Part shown: in pieces, positions 11,245 to 22,647 of the stretch | Layout of the letters: each line of letters opens with the position of its first letter | How positions within the stretch are numbered: position 1 is the first letter of the stretch | DNA from: Daldinia sp. FL1419 | Lineage: Eukaryota > Ascomycota > Sordariomycetes > Xylariales > Hypoxylaceae | Direction of reading: 5' to 3' | DNA: 64,000 nucleotides | Assembly (NCBI GenBank): GCA_025201765.1 | Contig: MU623406.1 | Location: 1-64,000, forward strand | Made by a program: the position numbers and the translations under genes | The notes under the pieces: model-generated | Databases searched by the model: none | Seen by the model: the letters and a program-made list of their open reading frames with translations, nothing else | Told to the model about the DNA's origin: nothing

Positions 11245-12459
11245 AAGCCTAACTTACGAGAACCACCTGGCTCCACTGCGGAGGATGGTTAGCAAAATAT
11301 GAGACGCAATGCTATGGTTCGGTCGAGATGAAGATTTGAAAGAGCCACTGAATGATTGGTATGGAGGGAAAGGGGGTCCCCCGTCATGGCTCTGTGTTAC
11401 CGACGATATAGGACAAGTCAGCGCGAGTTGAACCGTGCCCTAAAGTAGAGAAGGTCGTCTTATACGCGAGCATCTGGAGTATGGAATTGCATATCCAAGG
11501 CGTTCATGTGCGTGGAGCGGATCGTCGATAGACTCAATATTGTCTAGATAGTGCTAGACGCATTGCCCCTATGGCTAGAAATAAGACTTGCAATTTAGAA
11601 AACGATAATATATTTCGGCTGTGTGAATACATACGTTAGAAACATTACGAGAAGGGAACCGGTCAAGGTATATCTATCTGGTTGACCGGTTGTCTGCATG
11701 GCATGTTCAACGTCAACCCCGCTCTATCATATCTCGTATATCCAGACGGGCGCTTACTTTCGCATACAATACACAGCAACGCGAGGTATGGATCAATAGG
11801 TGTGTTTATGCCGTGTGATGATGCGCGAAGGCACACGCACGTCGAAAACCCCCCGGGATCTCGGGCTAGGCACTGCGTTTTTGTGTTACTTAACAACTAA
11901 TGAGTCTCACCCTCACCACTCGATATCATTGCCTTTTAAGTAGGTAGATGGCTTCGAAAACAGTTCTCTTTTCAGCACGAAGATTTATACCAGTTGAGAT
12001 GTGGCATTCATTCATTTATTGATTAACGACCAATGGCTAGCAACCGCACGACCCAGCCCATAGACCATTACTGCAAGACAAATTTGCCCCCCCCATCAAT
12101 TCCTTCTTATTCCCTGGTTATGCCAATATTGACTTGTCAAGAGGTATCTTTTCCAAAAAATAAATAAAAATAAATGAAAAACCAGCAAAAAGGAATACGG
12201 AGAAAATGTAATGCTTACTAGACCGGAGTGGGTATTAAGACTGGGAAGTTTCCACGTCCCTTAGCTGAGCAAATCTGAAAATAGAAAATGTTTAGATATA
12301 TGCTAATGCTAACGTTGAAAACCATGTTAGTTTTTGCCTCACTCGAGGGTGAAAGCATCCAGCAAAATGAGTTAATAGGCGGGTGAGTGGAGAGGGCCAA
12401 GATATCTCGCGATTTGGGCCAATCTGGCTTCTAATTTTGTTGGTGTTGCGATGGAAACT
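11245..12459. other. Convergent intergenic region
   Basis: About 1.2 kb between the 3' ends of the carnitine carrier and the histidine phosphatase gene. It should hold both 3' UTRs. A/T-rich stretches near 12150-12180 (AATAAATAAAAATAAATG) could serve as polyadenylation signals. No gene is supported here. Confidence 0.45.
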
Positions 12460-12543
12460 TTACCGCTCGTTGACGGTCCATCTTCGGGTTGACGAGGTGG
12501 AATCTCGAATTTGTTCAGCCTCTTCTGGAGGCTGAGGGGCTCC
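12460..12543 (-). other. In-frame open extension beyond the stop of the histidine phosphatase
   Basis: Twenty-seven sense codons and a TAA directly follow the TGA at 12546-12544 in the same frame. Content (GAPQPPEEAEQIRD, then STRRWTVNER at the end) looks like protein rather than random 3' UTR. The context CTG TGA GGA is not the strong fungal readthrough context TGA CTA, so readthrough is possible but not favoured. Confidence 0.55.
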
Positions 12544-14663
12544 TCACAGGCCGCCATTGCTCGTGCCAGCCCAGAGGCGAGGCACCGAGTCCTCGTCGAA
12601 TTGACCATGCCCTTCGCCGTGTGAGGATTCCGATCCCGCCTTGGATACCGTCTTGCTTATCGGAGCTGGGCACTCGAGGTCGCTAGGTTGAGAGTCCTGC
12701 TCCTGTATTGCTGTAGAAGACTCTCCATTTTTATTTGTTACTTCGTCGTGGTGATCGATAGCTGGTGCGGGCGGCGTCTCCGCTTGGTTTTCTGCCGAAG
12801 TATCGTCTTGGTTCGGTGGTGTCCATAGCCCAATTGACCCTGTGCGGTCCTGCTGGGAAGGTGAGACACTGGACGTACCAGCACCAATGGGTACACTTCC
12901 AGAACCGGCCGTGTTGGTTTGTCGAATTGACGATGATGGTACCGGCGAACCCCTTCGCATGCTGCCGAGCGACGCGTTCACCGAATTGCTACGACCTAGA
13001 GATGTTTGACCTCCATATAATGAGGCACCAAGGCCAACCTCTTTTAGTGCGGAAGCGAACCCGTTAGCATTTATACCGCGCGCACTCTGACCTGCGGCTG
13101 AGAGAGACCGAGTGATGGCGGGTGTTGTGATTGCTGAGAGGTGTTCTACATTGGCGAATAGCTTCAAATCATATATATCCGGCAACGAAGCTTGTTTGGC
13201 CAATAGAGGCTCTTCGAGCGAAGACGCAACCTCTCCGTAAACACGAGTATCAAGGTCGTCGTCAAAATCTGGTTTCCGTTGCGCCATCGTGATAGACGAC
13301 ATCCCAACGTCGACAAGAACCGGCTGCTGCGTGATGGCCCCTATTAATGCGTTGCAGCCGGCGCCGTGGGAAACGAGAACGACAACATTTTCTATCTCGA
13401 CGTCCTCGCTGTCGGTATTAGACTGACTATTATTCTCGGTCTCCTTTTGCGGAAACTTGGGGGATGTTGGGCTCGAGGATTTTGTAACCATTTCTGCGGG
13501 ATTTTTTGTTGTACTATACCATTCTACTAGTCGCTTCAAGCCTTTCCTAAATCTTTGATGCATTTCTGCCCACTCTTCAGGAAGGACGCCTCCATCGCCC
13601 CAGCCAAGGTCGTCTCTACTGGAGTCCCATTGGTAGTCAACGTCGACGCAAGCATCACGAGCATGCGCGACATAACCCCTCGGTATGGGTTCAGAAGTTG
13701 AAAGAGCATAAGAGGGAACTGGACTAACATATCCCGAATTCCACGTTGGGTCGGATGAGGATACCTTGTGTGCCAGCTTCGGGTCGACATGCCCGGTTGA
13801 GTCGCTTTTAAATCTTGGCAAACCGCCCTTTAGAGAGGATAAGCTATCGAGACCAGGAGTGGTGTCAGAGTCAGGTGTCGTGGAAGAAGCTAAAGGACTG
13901 CCACGACCGGGAGAAGCACCCCATAATTGAGAGGATACACTTGGGGTATGGCGAGTATGAAAATGAGAATATTCATTGTAATTCTCGGGACGCAATAATT
14001 CTGCTTTTGCGGTCGCCAGCATGAGACTCGACCTTGGGGGTGGTGTAATATGTTCAAAGTAATCAGGCGATAGCCATTCCCCAAGGAAAGCATCCAGCCG
14101 TAAGACAGACCTATCTACTGGGCCAGTCTTTGGTGGGTCGTTGGACGGGCTCGTAGGCGGCGGGGTGGCCGTATGAGATCGTATGGGGGGTGAGCTCAAG
14201 GGCGACACATGCGTACTTCGTAGAGAGGGAGACCTTTCTGTAGGGGTTGATAGAGAGGGGTTGGAGGCGAGACCGGCAGCTATGGCAACAGATGTTTGGA
14301 CACATCGAAGAAAGGGCGAACTATGTATGACAACCTTGTAGCGGCGCTTCTTGGGCTTGGCAGGGGTCGTATCGGGCTCGTGGTTGGTAGCGAGAGCCTC
14401 ATTTTCTATATCCCCCTCTTGCAAGATAGATGCAATCCTGGCTCCCACAGTCTTGGACTGTAACCACCCACCGTACGTAAGCGGCGGGTTGTAAGGGGTT
14501 GGGGAGGATAGGTGCCATTGTTTCTCGGCGGCGTCGAGGCGGTTCCCGTGCCTAGATTCAAATTTCCACGAGTCAGTTTTGGATTACGAGTTCTGTAGGT
14601 GGACAACAATATGCTGCAAGGCACAAACCTAACTATGAATATGTAAGCTGGAGGGCGGCCCAT
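12544..14663 (-). CDS. Large fungal histidine-phosphatase (phosphoglycerate mutase-like) protein with early stop
   Basis: Two exons, 14663-14629 and 14551-12544, give 680 residues. The tiny first exon encodes MGRPPAYIFIV and the splice completes the catalytic RHG motif (IFIVRHGNRLDAAEKQWHL). The second catalytic histidine is in VVLVSHGAGCNALIGA, so this belongs to histidine phosphatase branch 1. Between them are long Ser/Pro-rich insertions, which suggest a regulatory rather than glycolytic role; substrate unknown. The frame ends in WAGTSNGGL followed by TGA (12546-12544). The same frame then stays open for 27 codons to TAA at 12462-12460, encoding a proline-rich then basic end (GAPQPPEEAEQIRD ... 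RRWTVNER) that resembles the conserved C-terminus of this family, where I would expect Trp at the TGA. Either a nonsense change, stop-codon readthrough or a sequencing error. Confidence 0.85.
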
Positions 14664-16055
14664 CGCAATTATCGGTTAGGCTCGGCTGGGCTTTGGCTTT
14701 TTCAAGTTGAGAGCGGGTTTCTTTTTTTGTTGTTTCTTTCTTTTTTCTACCCTTTTACTCTCTCGACTAGGTAGAAGTAGGTAGGTTTGGTAAGTGTATA
14801 TGAATATTTAATTTATTTTTTATGAGTAAAGAAAGAAGATGAAAAATAAAAACCCCCGACCTATACTTCACGTCGAGGTTATAAAATGTAGAATATTCTG
14901 AGGAAGTAGTAGGCTAATCAGGTGTAATAGCTAGGTAATAAGCGAAAGTTTAGCTGATAGCTATGAAGCTGGGCTCTTGTGCATGTGATATTTTTATATT
15001 GGGCAATGCACGGATATATGTCATAGGTTGTTTTATAAGTGACGCGGGTCTCGGGTCACAGTGTCGTTGACGAGTTGTTGAGTTTACAATGAAACATGTT
15101 CGCCGCAAAGCTATTGTATAGGCGGTTTGGGAATTTTTTAAGAGACGAACCGGGTAGGCGAATATGTGAACAGGTGAAGAATGCGGAGTGCAGGTAGCTT
15201 GGGAAGTGATCGTCGTGAGGGAAAATAACGACAAAACTTAAAAATAAAAAAAAAGATTCAATTTAAGGTAGGTATTTGCGGTTACTTACCCATTTGCAGT
15301 TGCCCATTCGCGGCGCGAGCGCATCTCCAATATTGGATACAACCTAAGTAATACCCATAACATCCACATGCATCCACGTACATATGTACATGTATGTATC
15401 CAAGGTACCTACCTACATACATATGCAACGTACCTACCCGATGTAAATATTCCCCATGTATACGGTACGGCTGCCTATATATGTAGGTACCTATGCAAGG
15501 GCTTGAATGGCAGATGACGTAAAACCATGCAAAACCATGCAAATCCCGTATAGTTATTAATTTTTCAATTACTTTCATGCGATAAATGTGCGAACTTCGT
15601 ATCATATATATGGTGTGGAATGGAGCTGTAGTGATGGGTCAGTGGACGGATCTGGGGCACTCGAGGGCATGTGGTGGAATCGGCTTCGGGCCATTGGGTG
15701 ACACCTAGTCCCTGCAGCTACTAGGTAGCCCGGCCCGATGACGCTACAATGCTTGAAAGTACAAAATGTACATCGATCGGAGATAACAGACGCCGACCAT
15801 AGATTTGGATGTCACGGTAGAGGGAAACAGGACCCCTGGTTCTTTTAATTGACCCCTTTGGCTGCGATGACAAATCGACGTCTATCTTTCGCGTTCCAAC
15901 GTTTTAATGCTTTGACGTACCTTTTTTTAAGTTAAAAACAAAACAAAAAGACAATAATATGGTGGTCCGGAAGAATATTACGACTTATTATTACCTATTG
16001 ACGACGAAGACGACATACTGAACGAAACCCTTACGCGATCATCAGACGCCCCATC
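14664..16055. promoter_or_regulatory. Divergent promoter region, histidine phosphatase and GPI8
   Basis: About 1.4 kb between divergent starts. It holds a pyrimidine tract at 14718-14760, AT-rich DNA at 14800-14850, TACCTA/TAGGTA motifs at 15403-15495 with ACATAC/TGTATG repeats, and a short duplicated AAAACCATGC at 15522-15541. An AT-rich stretch immediately before GPI8 (15930-15960) may be its core promoter. No gene supported. Confidence 0.45.
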
Positions 16056-17309
16056 ATGAAGTTGTCCAACGTGTTCAATCTCCCCGCGCTCTTAGCAGCG
16101 TCGCTGTTCACTCCCACGATCGTATCGGCCGAACATACCAGCAACTGGGCAGTTCTGGTTGGTACCTCGAGGTTCTGGTTCAACTATCGCCATCTCGCCA
16201 ATGTCTTATCCATGTACCGAACCGTCAAGCGTCTAGGCATTCCCGATTCGCAGATTATATTAATGCTTCCCGATGACATGGCTTGCAACCCCCGCAACGC
16301 CTTTCCCGGGACGGTGTATAGTAACGCAGACCGAGCCGTTGACCTATATGGGGACAACATCGAAGTCGATTATCGAGGATATGAGGTCACTGTCGAGAAT
16401 TTTATCCGATTGTTAACAGACCGCGTTGGGGACGAGATGCCCAGGAGTAAGCGGTTGCTGACCGATGACCGAAGCAACATTTTTGTTTATATGACAGGAC
16501 ACGGAGGAAACGAGTTCCTGAAATTTCAAGACGCGGAAGAAATCGGTGCTTTTGACCTGGCTGATGCATTTGAACAGATGTGGGAAAAGAGACGGTATGG
16601 GTTTCTGCGCCTGATCGCGATGGGCGTCCAGACTAACACAGTATTGTACAGGTACCACGAGATTCTGTTTATGATCGATACGTGCCAAGCAAACACTATG
16701 TACAGCAAACTATACTCTCCCAATATCATCGCCACTGGTTCCTCCGAACTCGATCAGTCATCGTACTCTCACCACGCCGATAACGACGTCGGGGTCGCTG
16801 TTATTGACCGATATACGTATTATAACCTCGAATTTCTAGAATCCGAAGTCAAGGACTTGAGCAGTAAGAAGACAATCGGCGACCTCTTCGATAGTTACAA
16901 CTACGAGAAGATACACTCCAACGCGGGCGTCCGATACGACCTATTCCGAGGTGGAGCGGAGGCTGCACGAAGCCGGTTATTAACTGACTTTTTTGGAAAC
17001 ATTCAAAATGTCGAAGTAGATGGGGCTAGGAACACCACAGTCGATGATGAGATGCTTGCCCTCAGTAAAACAATAGCGAAATTAAGAGTTCTCGCAGACG
17101 AAGAGGAGGAAGCGGAGGCTAAGAGAGTAAATAAGAGTAGTGCTACGGAATCGAGCAAATCCAAGACTCGACAGTCAAAGAAGGTGCAAACAGCCAAGCC
17201 TTTGACGGATGATAACTGGTACGGAAAGAAACTTGTAGGCGCAACAGCATTGGCCAGTTGTGCAGCCTTATGGGTTCTGGGGTCATATTTAGAGACGCCA
17301 AAGAATTAG
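16056..17309 (+). CDS. GPI8: GPI-anchor transamidase catalytic subunit (GPI8/PIG-K)
   Basis: Cysteine protease-like (C13 family) subunit that cleaves the C-terminal signal of precursor proteins and attaches the GPI anchor in the ER lumen. Two exons, 16056-16594 and 16652-17309, give 398 residues. The 57-nt intron 16595-16651 has GTATGG/CAG ends and a CTAAC branch point, is a multiple of three and contains no stop, so an unspliced reading frame of 417 codons also exists. Splicing joins EKR to YHEILFMIDTCQANTMY, the family sequence. Signal peptide is residues 1-25. Catalytic His149 lies in YMTGHGGNEF and Cys191 in IDTCQAN. The C-terminal hydrophobic segment near residues 375-392 is a membrane anchor. 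A lysine- and serine-rich lumenal linker precedes it. Confidence 0.96.
   Translation: MKLSNVFNLPALLAASLFTPTIVSAEHTSNWAVLVGTSRFWFNYRHLANVLSMYRTVKRLGIPDSQIILMLPDDMACNPRNAFPGTVYSNADRAVDLYGDNIEVDYRGYEVTVENFIRLLTDRVGDEMPRSKRLLTDDRSNIFVYMTGHGGNEFLKFQDAEEIGAFDLADAFEQMWEKRRYGFLRLIAMGVQTNTVLYRYHEILFMIDTCQANTMYSKLYSPNIIATGSSELDQSSYSHHADNDVGVAVIDRYTYYNLEFLESEVKDLSSKKTIGDLFDSYNYEKIHSNAGVRYDLFRGGAEAARSRLLTDFFGNIQNVEVDGARNTTVDDEMLALSKTIAKLRVLADEEEEAEAKRVNKSSATESSKSKTRQSKKVQTAKPLTDDNWYGKKLVGATALASCAALWVLGSYLETPKN
16595..16651 (+). other. In-frame 57-nt intron of GPI8
   Basis: GTATGG donor, GACTAACAC branch region and TACAG acceptor. It encodes 19 residues without a stop if retained; those residues would sit just before the YHEILFMIDTC catalytic segment. 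Confidence 0.9.
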
Positions 17310-17896
17310 CTGCACTAGGTTGGCAGGTTTATGTTGGTTTCTTAATAAAATAAACTAAAATTCTGAACATAAAATTCCGAACATTCAAGCGGGTGCATCC
17401 ATATGAAAACTACGACTAGAATAATTCGGCGATTGGGGAGGATGTCGATTGCAGCGTGTTGTAATAGAGTGCAGTTCACGAAGACGTGGATCTCGTGGCT
17501 GCTCTTTGGATAAACTCAAACAAATTGTATAATTAGAATCAGATATTGTGGCGGACCGGTAAGAAGTAGGTATTTAAGCACGCCGATGTAATAAACCAAG
17601 AAGTGCACGGGCGAGGAATTATACGTGAAGGAAAATGATGGCCTCGCTTATTGGAAACATCATCTTCAAATTTGATCAGGTCAACTTGGATTTCTTTTTC
17701 TTCTTTTTCTGTCTCTTTTTTTTTTTCCCTTGTCTTACATCAAACGTCAATTACATGTCCACTTATTACAACAATTGGTAGTTAATCTAGTTGGGCTGTC
17801 ATCTTTTTTTTTTCTTTTTTTAAACAAGTCGCTAAATAGGTAATCAACTTGTTATAAATTAAAGAAGAAAAAAAAGAATCAAGATGGACTGAGAAT
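17310..17896. promoter_or_regulatory. Intergenic region upstream of the TFIIIC subunit gene
   Basis: About 590 bp between two genes on the same strand. The distal half shows strong pyrimidine runs (17691-17730 and 17805-17820), typical of fungal core promoters. No TATA box is clear. Confidence 0.5.
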
Positions 17897-20317
17897 ATGA
17901 TCGAGATGGCTTCTGAGAAACAAAAGGAAGCTCAAAATGTTCTCCCCTTGGAGTCATTTAGTCTTACAGCCGCCCCCGCGAGTACTCATAACATCGTATG
18001 GTCTCCCGATGCCGAGTTAGCTGTCGGATGCGATGACTGTGTTTTCCTTTTCGTTCCGGAATTCTCCATTCCCAAAACTGCCAACGCCGCCAGCGACGGG
18101 GTGGTTCGGCAATATAATGAGACGGCTCTGAGGTTTCCTACCGTCGAGCATAGAAGCCCGGAGCTAAATCGACCCATATTCGACCTTTTGAAGCAGGAAT
18201 TTCCCGATTTCGAGTACACTCCTGGTGGCGGTGGCTCTGGTACCGTAGCGAGCCAGGGCAGTTCCATGAATCACCTCGTCGCGTTGGAATGGTCACCCTC
18301 TGGGCTCGGTCGTATGAAACGCTCCGTCCTCGCCGTACTTACCGGCTCCGGGTCCATCACCATTTACTGCGAAGGTGCATCAGACGGTATGAATGCCTTT
18401 AAACTCCGTGGTCGGAATGCTAGAACCTTAAGACCGTGGGTTGCTGCTTGGGGCGTAGGAGCAGGCATGCTTTTGCCACTTGCTGAGGGGTATGAAGTAG
18501 AGTATACGAAAGAGTATATTACTTCGTTTGCCTGGGCAAGAGATACAGATGGTCATGGGACGTTATTAGCGTACGCAAACGACGATGACGAGGTCGCTAT
18601 TATCTCCGTCCAGGCCAAGCACAGTTCTAGTACGACCCCGGGAGATTGCGGTCGATGGAGAGTCGAAGAAGTCGCAAGATTCGTAGCGGAAGGACCTCAT
18701 CCAAAAATTGATGTATATCACTAATTTACTCTCCAGAAACTCACTTTACGCTAACCTTTGTCATAGCCTACAGATCCAGACTACTCGCCATCTGGTTCAT
18801 CATTCTCGCTTAGCTGGGGACCATGGCTGAAAAGGGGAAATTCAAAGACCAGCATATTATCATACGTAGCCAAAAACTATGTTGGGTTTAGACAAGTTAC
18901 CATGCGCCCGCCTCGTGAGAATATGGGATCTCCAAACGTGGAAGCTGGTAAAGTAGACTCCAATGGAGTTTGCCATTACTTATCCACGGACGCGTTCGTA
19001 GTGTGGGAGGATCTAGTGAGTTGTTGATGAGTTATAATTGCTATAGGGAACTTTATATTTACTTGGCTTTAGATATGGACCATTGGAGAATCCAAGGTTT
19101 GCCGTGGTATAATCGCTACGCCCTCACAAGCGAAAGCCTTCCAGATACCATTTGATGGCAACCCATCCAATCGAATGACCAGACACACTACAGACGAGTG
19201 CAAGACTACATACCCAGAAGCGGGAAATGAGGAAACGTCGAGTAATCCAATTACTGGTACGTCTCGGGTTCTCCAAAATTAGACAGTTTAGCTTATGGGT
19301 TACAGGACTTATCATTCACCCCCCTTCTCTCTCCCAGACTACTGCGATGCCTTCGTATTCACTCGTCCGACTCTCTGCTACTCACGAGAATGATGCATGG
19401 TATCAAACTAATCTGCCACTGCCTCCAAACCCTGAGGATGGAGCTGTTGGGCCGCGATGGGCTACAGAAATCAACCAGACCATTGAGCACCAACTCCCGC
19501 GGGCCATGGCGTATAAACCCATCGCCGATAACGGTAGTGCCGAGTCCGACGACGAGTCGGCCGACGAAGAAGAAATGGACATCGATTCAGACGAAGGATC
19601 TGATTATGACCCCGAAGAAAACTTTGCTGGTTTAGATACGGAGGATCAAGTTCATATCAACCGGGTCCGTATCTGGGGGATGGCCGCTAGTCCGGGTGGA
19701 GGGGTCACCGCCGTTTTTACCAGCCAGTATAGTACTGTCTGGCATGGGCGGGATACGTACGCGGGGGTAAAATGTCGCGTTCTTTTCGGCCGTTATGACC
19801 ATAGCACCGACAGAAACCAAGAAACAGATACGGCTCTAGCCATGAAGAAACTCAGCACCGAAGCAAGGATGTGGGAATGGATGTACGGCGGGGGTCCCGC
19901 GGTAACGGGAGCCTTCGGCTCAGTAAGACAAGATAGCGAAGAACAGATCGCGTTGAAAGATCATTTTGCAATGATCGGGCGAATGCAGATCTGTCCCTTC
20001 TGCGAACTACCCCTGGAGCCGATGGGACAGCTGTGGCGCTGCGAAAATAAGCATGCCTTTGGTAAGTACTATTTTATGAGATCATGGGCTATATATTACT
20101 GTCTGTTCGAACTACTAACATGCATTTTATAGCCACCTGCGCGACTACCGGATTGCCAATCCTAGCACCTGGTATGTCGCGAACCTGTGGCGTGTGCGGC
20201 TCCAATTGTCTGAAGCAGGAAGATCTGGTTAAAATGGCACCTCAGCTTAGGGATATTATTATGGATGAAATATCTGCTGAGTTATGCGGTGGGTGTGGTG
20301 GAAAGTTTATCAACTAA
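17897..20317 (+). CDS. Transcription factor IIIC 90-kDa-type subunit (delta N-term plus zinc finger)
   Basis: Probable subunit of TFIIIC, which binds the B box of tRNA genes and recruits TFIIIB for RNA polymerase III. Five exons, 17897-18712, 18767-19015, 19073-19256, 19306-20061 and 20130-20317, give 730 residues. The N-terminus is a WD-like TFIIIC delta domain (HNIVWSPDAELAVGCDDCVF, ALEWSPSGLG, VLAVLTGSGSITIY, DPDYSPSGSSFSLSWGPW). An acidic stretch sits in the middle (SADEEEMDIDSDEGSDYD). The C-terminal zinc-binding domain has the cysteine pairs CPFC, the pair RC/HAF, CGVCGSNC and CGGCGGKF, and its exon join (HAFATCATTGLP) confirms the last intron. A second in-frame Met is four codons in. 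Function assignment comes from domain pattern recognition. Confidence 0.86.
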
Positions 20318-21293
20318 TGCAAGATGTCCAAGACGAGCAGATCCGACATCACGACTCAATGGTGCGAGAGGTGCTATAAGACCCCTATTTAGAGATGAAC
20401 TATGCGCCAACGATTCAATAGAAACTTAGCTTTGGTGGTTCTAACACAGACCCAGCAAGATACTAGTACTAGTTGAAATATAATACTATTAGAATATCCC
20501 ATGGCCGAGTAAAGGCCTTGTTAAGCGTTCTTTCCGCTATCCCGCTGTCGCTGGCAAGTTCTCTTCTACCATCTACCAAACCCTCGTGTTGGCTCGTAAC
20601 CCCTATTACGACTAGTAAACAAGACATATGTGAGCAAGACTACCAGATAAACTCTTAGGAGATCCATCTCTTCGTCGGAAAAGTCTCGAAACCTTCGAAA
20701 TACTACGTTAGATGCACATAGCCACATAGAGTAAGCAGTTCCAAACCTGTAGGCTATTAAACGCGTTTAGCATGAATAATTAGGTGCTTAAGAGTCGAAT
20801 CAGAATAGAATAGCATAGCTATTCTGGTGTATGCACTGTGTGTTCCATTAGGCTTGAAGATCGCGATATGCGGCTGACGCCAGCCTCGAGACCACGAATA
20901 AGCGATAGATGAAGATGGCTCATCATATCCACCATATAATTCCGCATGGGGAATACATTGTGAGAACGGATATTCCTCGACCCTTGGAATACGAAGATGG
21001 ACCTCGAAATTACGTTCGTATTGCTCTCTAGTTGACCGCTGGCGTGCACGAATCGGAATCCTATAGGCAGTGCATACTTGACGATTAATGCAAAACGATT
21101 GACTTCACAGAGATAGGAGGATGGCGACTGCGTACCTTAGTGGGATATATAAAGCTCTGGTATCTTCCACCGATGAACGATATTCCTAGCATTATCACCA
21201 GCATTCGACATTATTCCCACCTACCTACACACTACACAAGACACATTTACAACTTTCAAGTTTTAACAAACCAACCTTCCTACCTAAAGCAAA
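20318..21293. promoter_or_regulatory. Intergenic region with TATA box of the small secreted protein gene
   Basis: About 975 bp without a gene. A consensus TATATAAA is at 21146-21153, 141 bp before the start codon of the secreted protein gene. The leader between them is rich in CACCTAC/ACACA and ends in AACCAACC-type sequence, common in highly expressed fungal genes. Confidence 0.55.
21146..21153 (+). promoter_or_regulatory. TATA box (TATATAAA)
   Basis: Perfect consensus located about 140 bp upstream of the ATG of the small secreted protein gene, leaving room for a roughly 100-nt leader. Confidence 0.6.
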
Positions 21294-21945
21294 ATGTACG
21301 CCCTTCTAACCACCGCTCTCGCTTTCGCTGGCGCTGCCGTCGCCGCTCCAGTTGTGGAAGAGCGTCAAACACACAAGTTCGGACTTCACGCCACGGAGAA
21401 GCTCGCGGGATGGGCCCTTAAGAACGCTCACGTCGATGCCGGCCGCAACGTTATCCAGATCCAGCGACCTTCGGTTTACAGCTCGGACCCTTCTTATTTG
21501 AACGGGACTCACCTCTACTTCGGTAAGTACCTACCTAGACGCGCTCTATTGCGATCTTTTGAGATGTAGTGTGTTCGTATGAAGTTAACAACATTACGCA
21601 GACCTCGGCACTACTCCTCCCTACGGCGTCGTCATTCCCGATGTGCCCGCTGGCAACGTCGGGCAGGTTTTCACTCAGCCCGGAGAGAAGTCCGAGGGCT
21701 TCGGCGTCGGACCTGGCTTCAAAGAGGGAGACGCCCCGCTGCTCTTGTTCAGCAATGTTTCCGCCGGTAAGTACCCCTCCAGCACTGAAGGGATGGGGAT
21801 AGCATAGAGGAACTAACTTCTTCAAGGTTTCTGGGCTTGCCCGGTGAACGACGTGTTCGAGCTCTTCTACGGCATTAACGCCCAGCCGACTAAGCTCCCG
21901 AGCAAGGATTGCCAATCTATTGAGCTGTCTGTTAATGCTCTGTAA
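21294..21945 (+). CDS. Small secreted protein, fungal IgE-binding/DUF7907-like
   Basis: Three exons, 21294-21522, 21602-21766 and 21827-21945, give 170 residues. Intron 1 has a GTTAAC branch region and intron 2 CTAAC. Residues 1-18 are a signal peptide (MYALLTTALAFAGAAVAA), followed by a probable KexB-type VVEERQ. The mature protein has HLYFDLGTTPPYGVVIPDVP, PLLLFSNVSAGFWACPVN and INAQPTKLPSKDCQSIEL, with two cysteines that could pair. The pattern resembles secreted fungal proteins often annotated as IgE-binding proteins; I am unsure of the exact family. Extracellular, function unknown. A strong TATA box and clean leader suggest high expression. Confidence 0.78.
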
Positions 21946-22468
21946 AGTGTAAATGGCAGTTGGGCAACCGTTGAAGTTGTTAAGGGCTGTTGTTGACCTG
22001 TAGTTTGTATAAGCTTCTTTTGGATTCGTTAAAATCCGTCATTTTTGTTTTACGCATTAGACTTGGACATTTATAAGCCACTTTGGGCGATGCAGAGCCG
22101 TCATTTGAGGAGGAGATATGTATATAGTAATAGAGCTCACGTTATTATTAAAAATTCAGATGGTCATCGACGGTTATTGAAGTACGAAGCGCATATACTT
22201 AAGTACTTGCCTGTTAGTGTAAACGTTCCGGGCGGATCTCAAACGGCCGGGTATTCCGCTGGTGCTAGCCCGACTCGCCATAGATAGGTACCTAACCTAC
22301 CTAGGTGCCTACCTAGGTATGTATAGGTACCTTTATGGTTATACTATTATAGCTCCCGGTTTCCACAGCCAATGAGAACCGAGGAATCGGCTAGTTAGGT
22401 ACTGAAGTAGAATATAATAAAATTTTACAATCAAATTTTCATCAACAAGCATTCATCACGAAGCAACA
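21946..22468. other. Intergenic region before tRNA-Gly
   Basis: Holds the 3' UTR of the secreted protein gene and a dense TACCTA/TAGGTA motif cluster at 22286-22331. No gene supported. Confidence 0.4.
22286..22331. repeat. TACCTA/TAGGTA palindromic motif cluster
   Basis: Consecutive AGGTACC, TACCTAGGT and CCTACCTAGG words over 46 bp. One of many copies of this motif type between genes in the window. Confidence 0.7.
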
Positions 22469-22539
22469 GCATCAGTGGTTTAGTGGTAAAATCCATCGTT
22501 GCCATCGATGGGCCCCGCGTTCGATTCGCGGCTGATGCA
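22469..22539 (+). tRNA. tRNA-Gly (anticodon GCC)
   Basis: A 71-nt intronless cloverleaf. The acceptor stem GCATCAG (22469-22475) pairs with CTGATGC (22532-22538), followed by discriminator A. The D-loop contains GTTTAGTGGTAAAAT (A box). The anticodon stem CATCG/CGATG encloses loop TTGCCAT with anticodon GCC at 22501-22503. The T-arm CCGCG-TTCGATT-CGCGG includes the B box. It matches eukaryotic tRNA-Gly(GCC) closely. Confidence 0.97.
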
Positions 22540-22547
22540 TCATTATC

Positions 22548-22564
22548 TTTTGCGATTTCTTTTT
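22548..22564 (+). terminator. RNA polymerase III terminator T-runs
   Basis: TTTT at 22548-22551 and TTTTT at 22560-22564, starting 9 nt after the tRNA-Gly 3' end. Confidence 0.75.
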
Positions 22565-22647
22565 GCTCATAAGTAATTGTTAAGGTACCTGCCCAGGTAG
22601 GTTGGGTACTTATTTTTACTACGTCAATTCGTTCCGTGTTGATCAAA

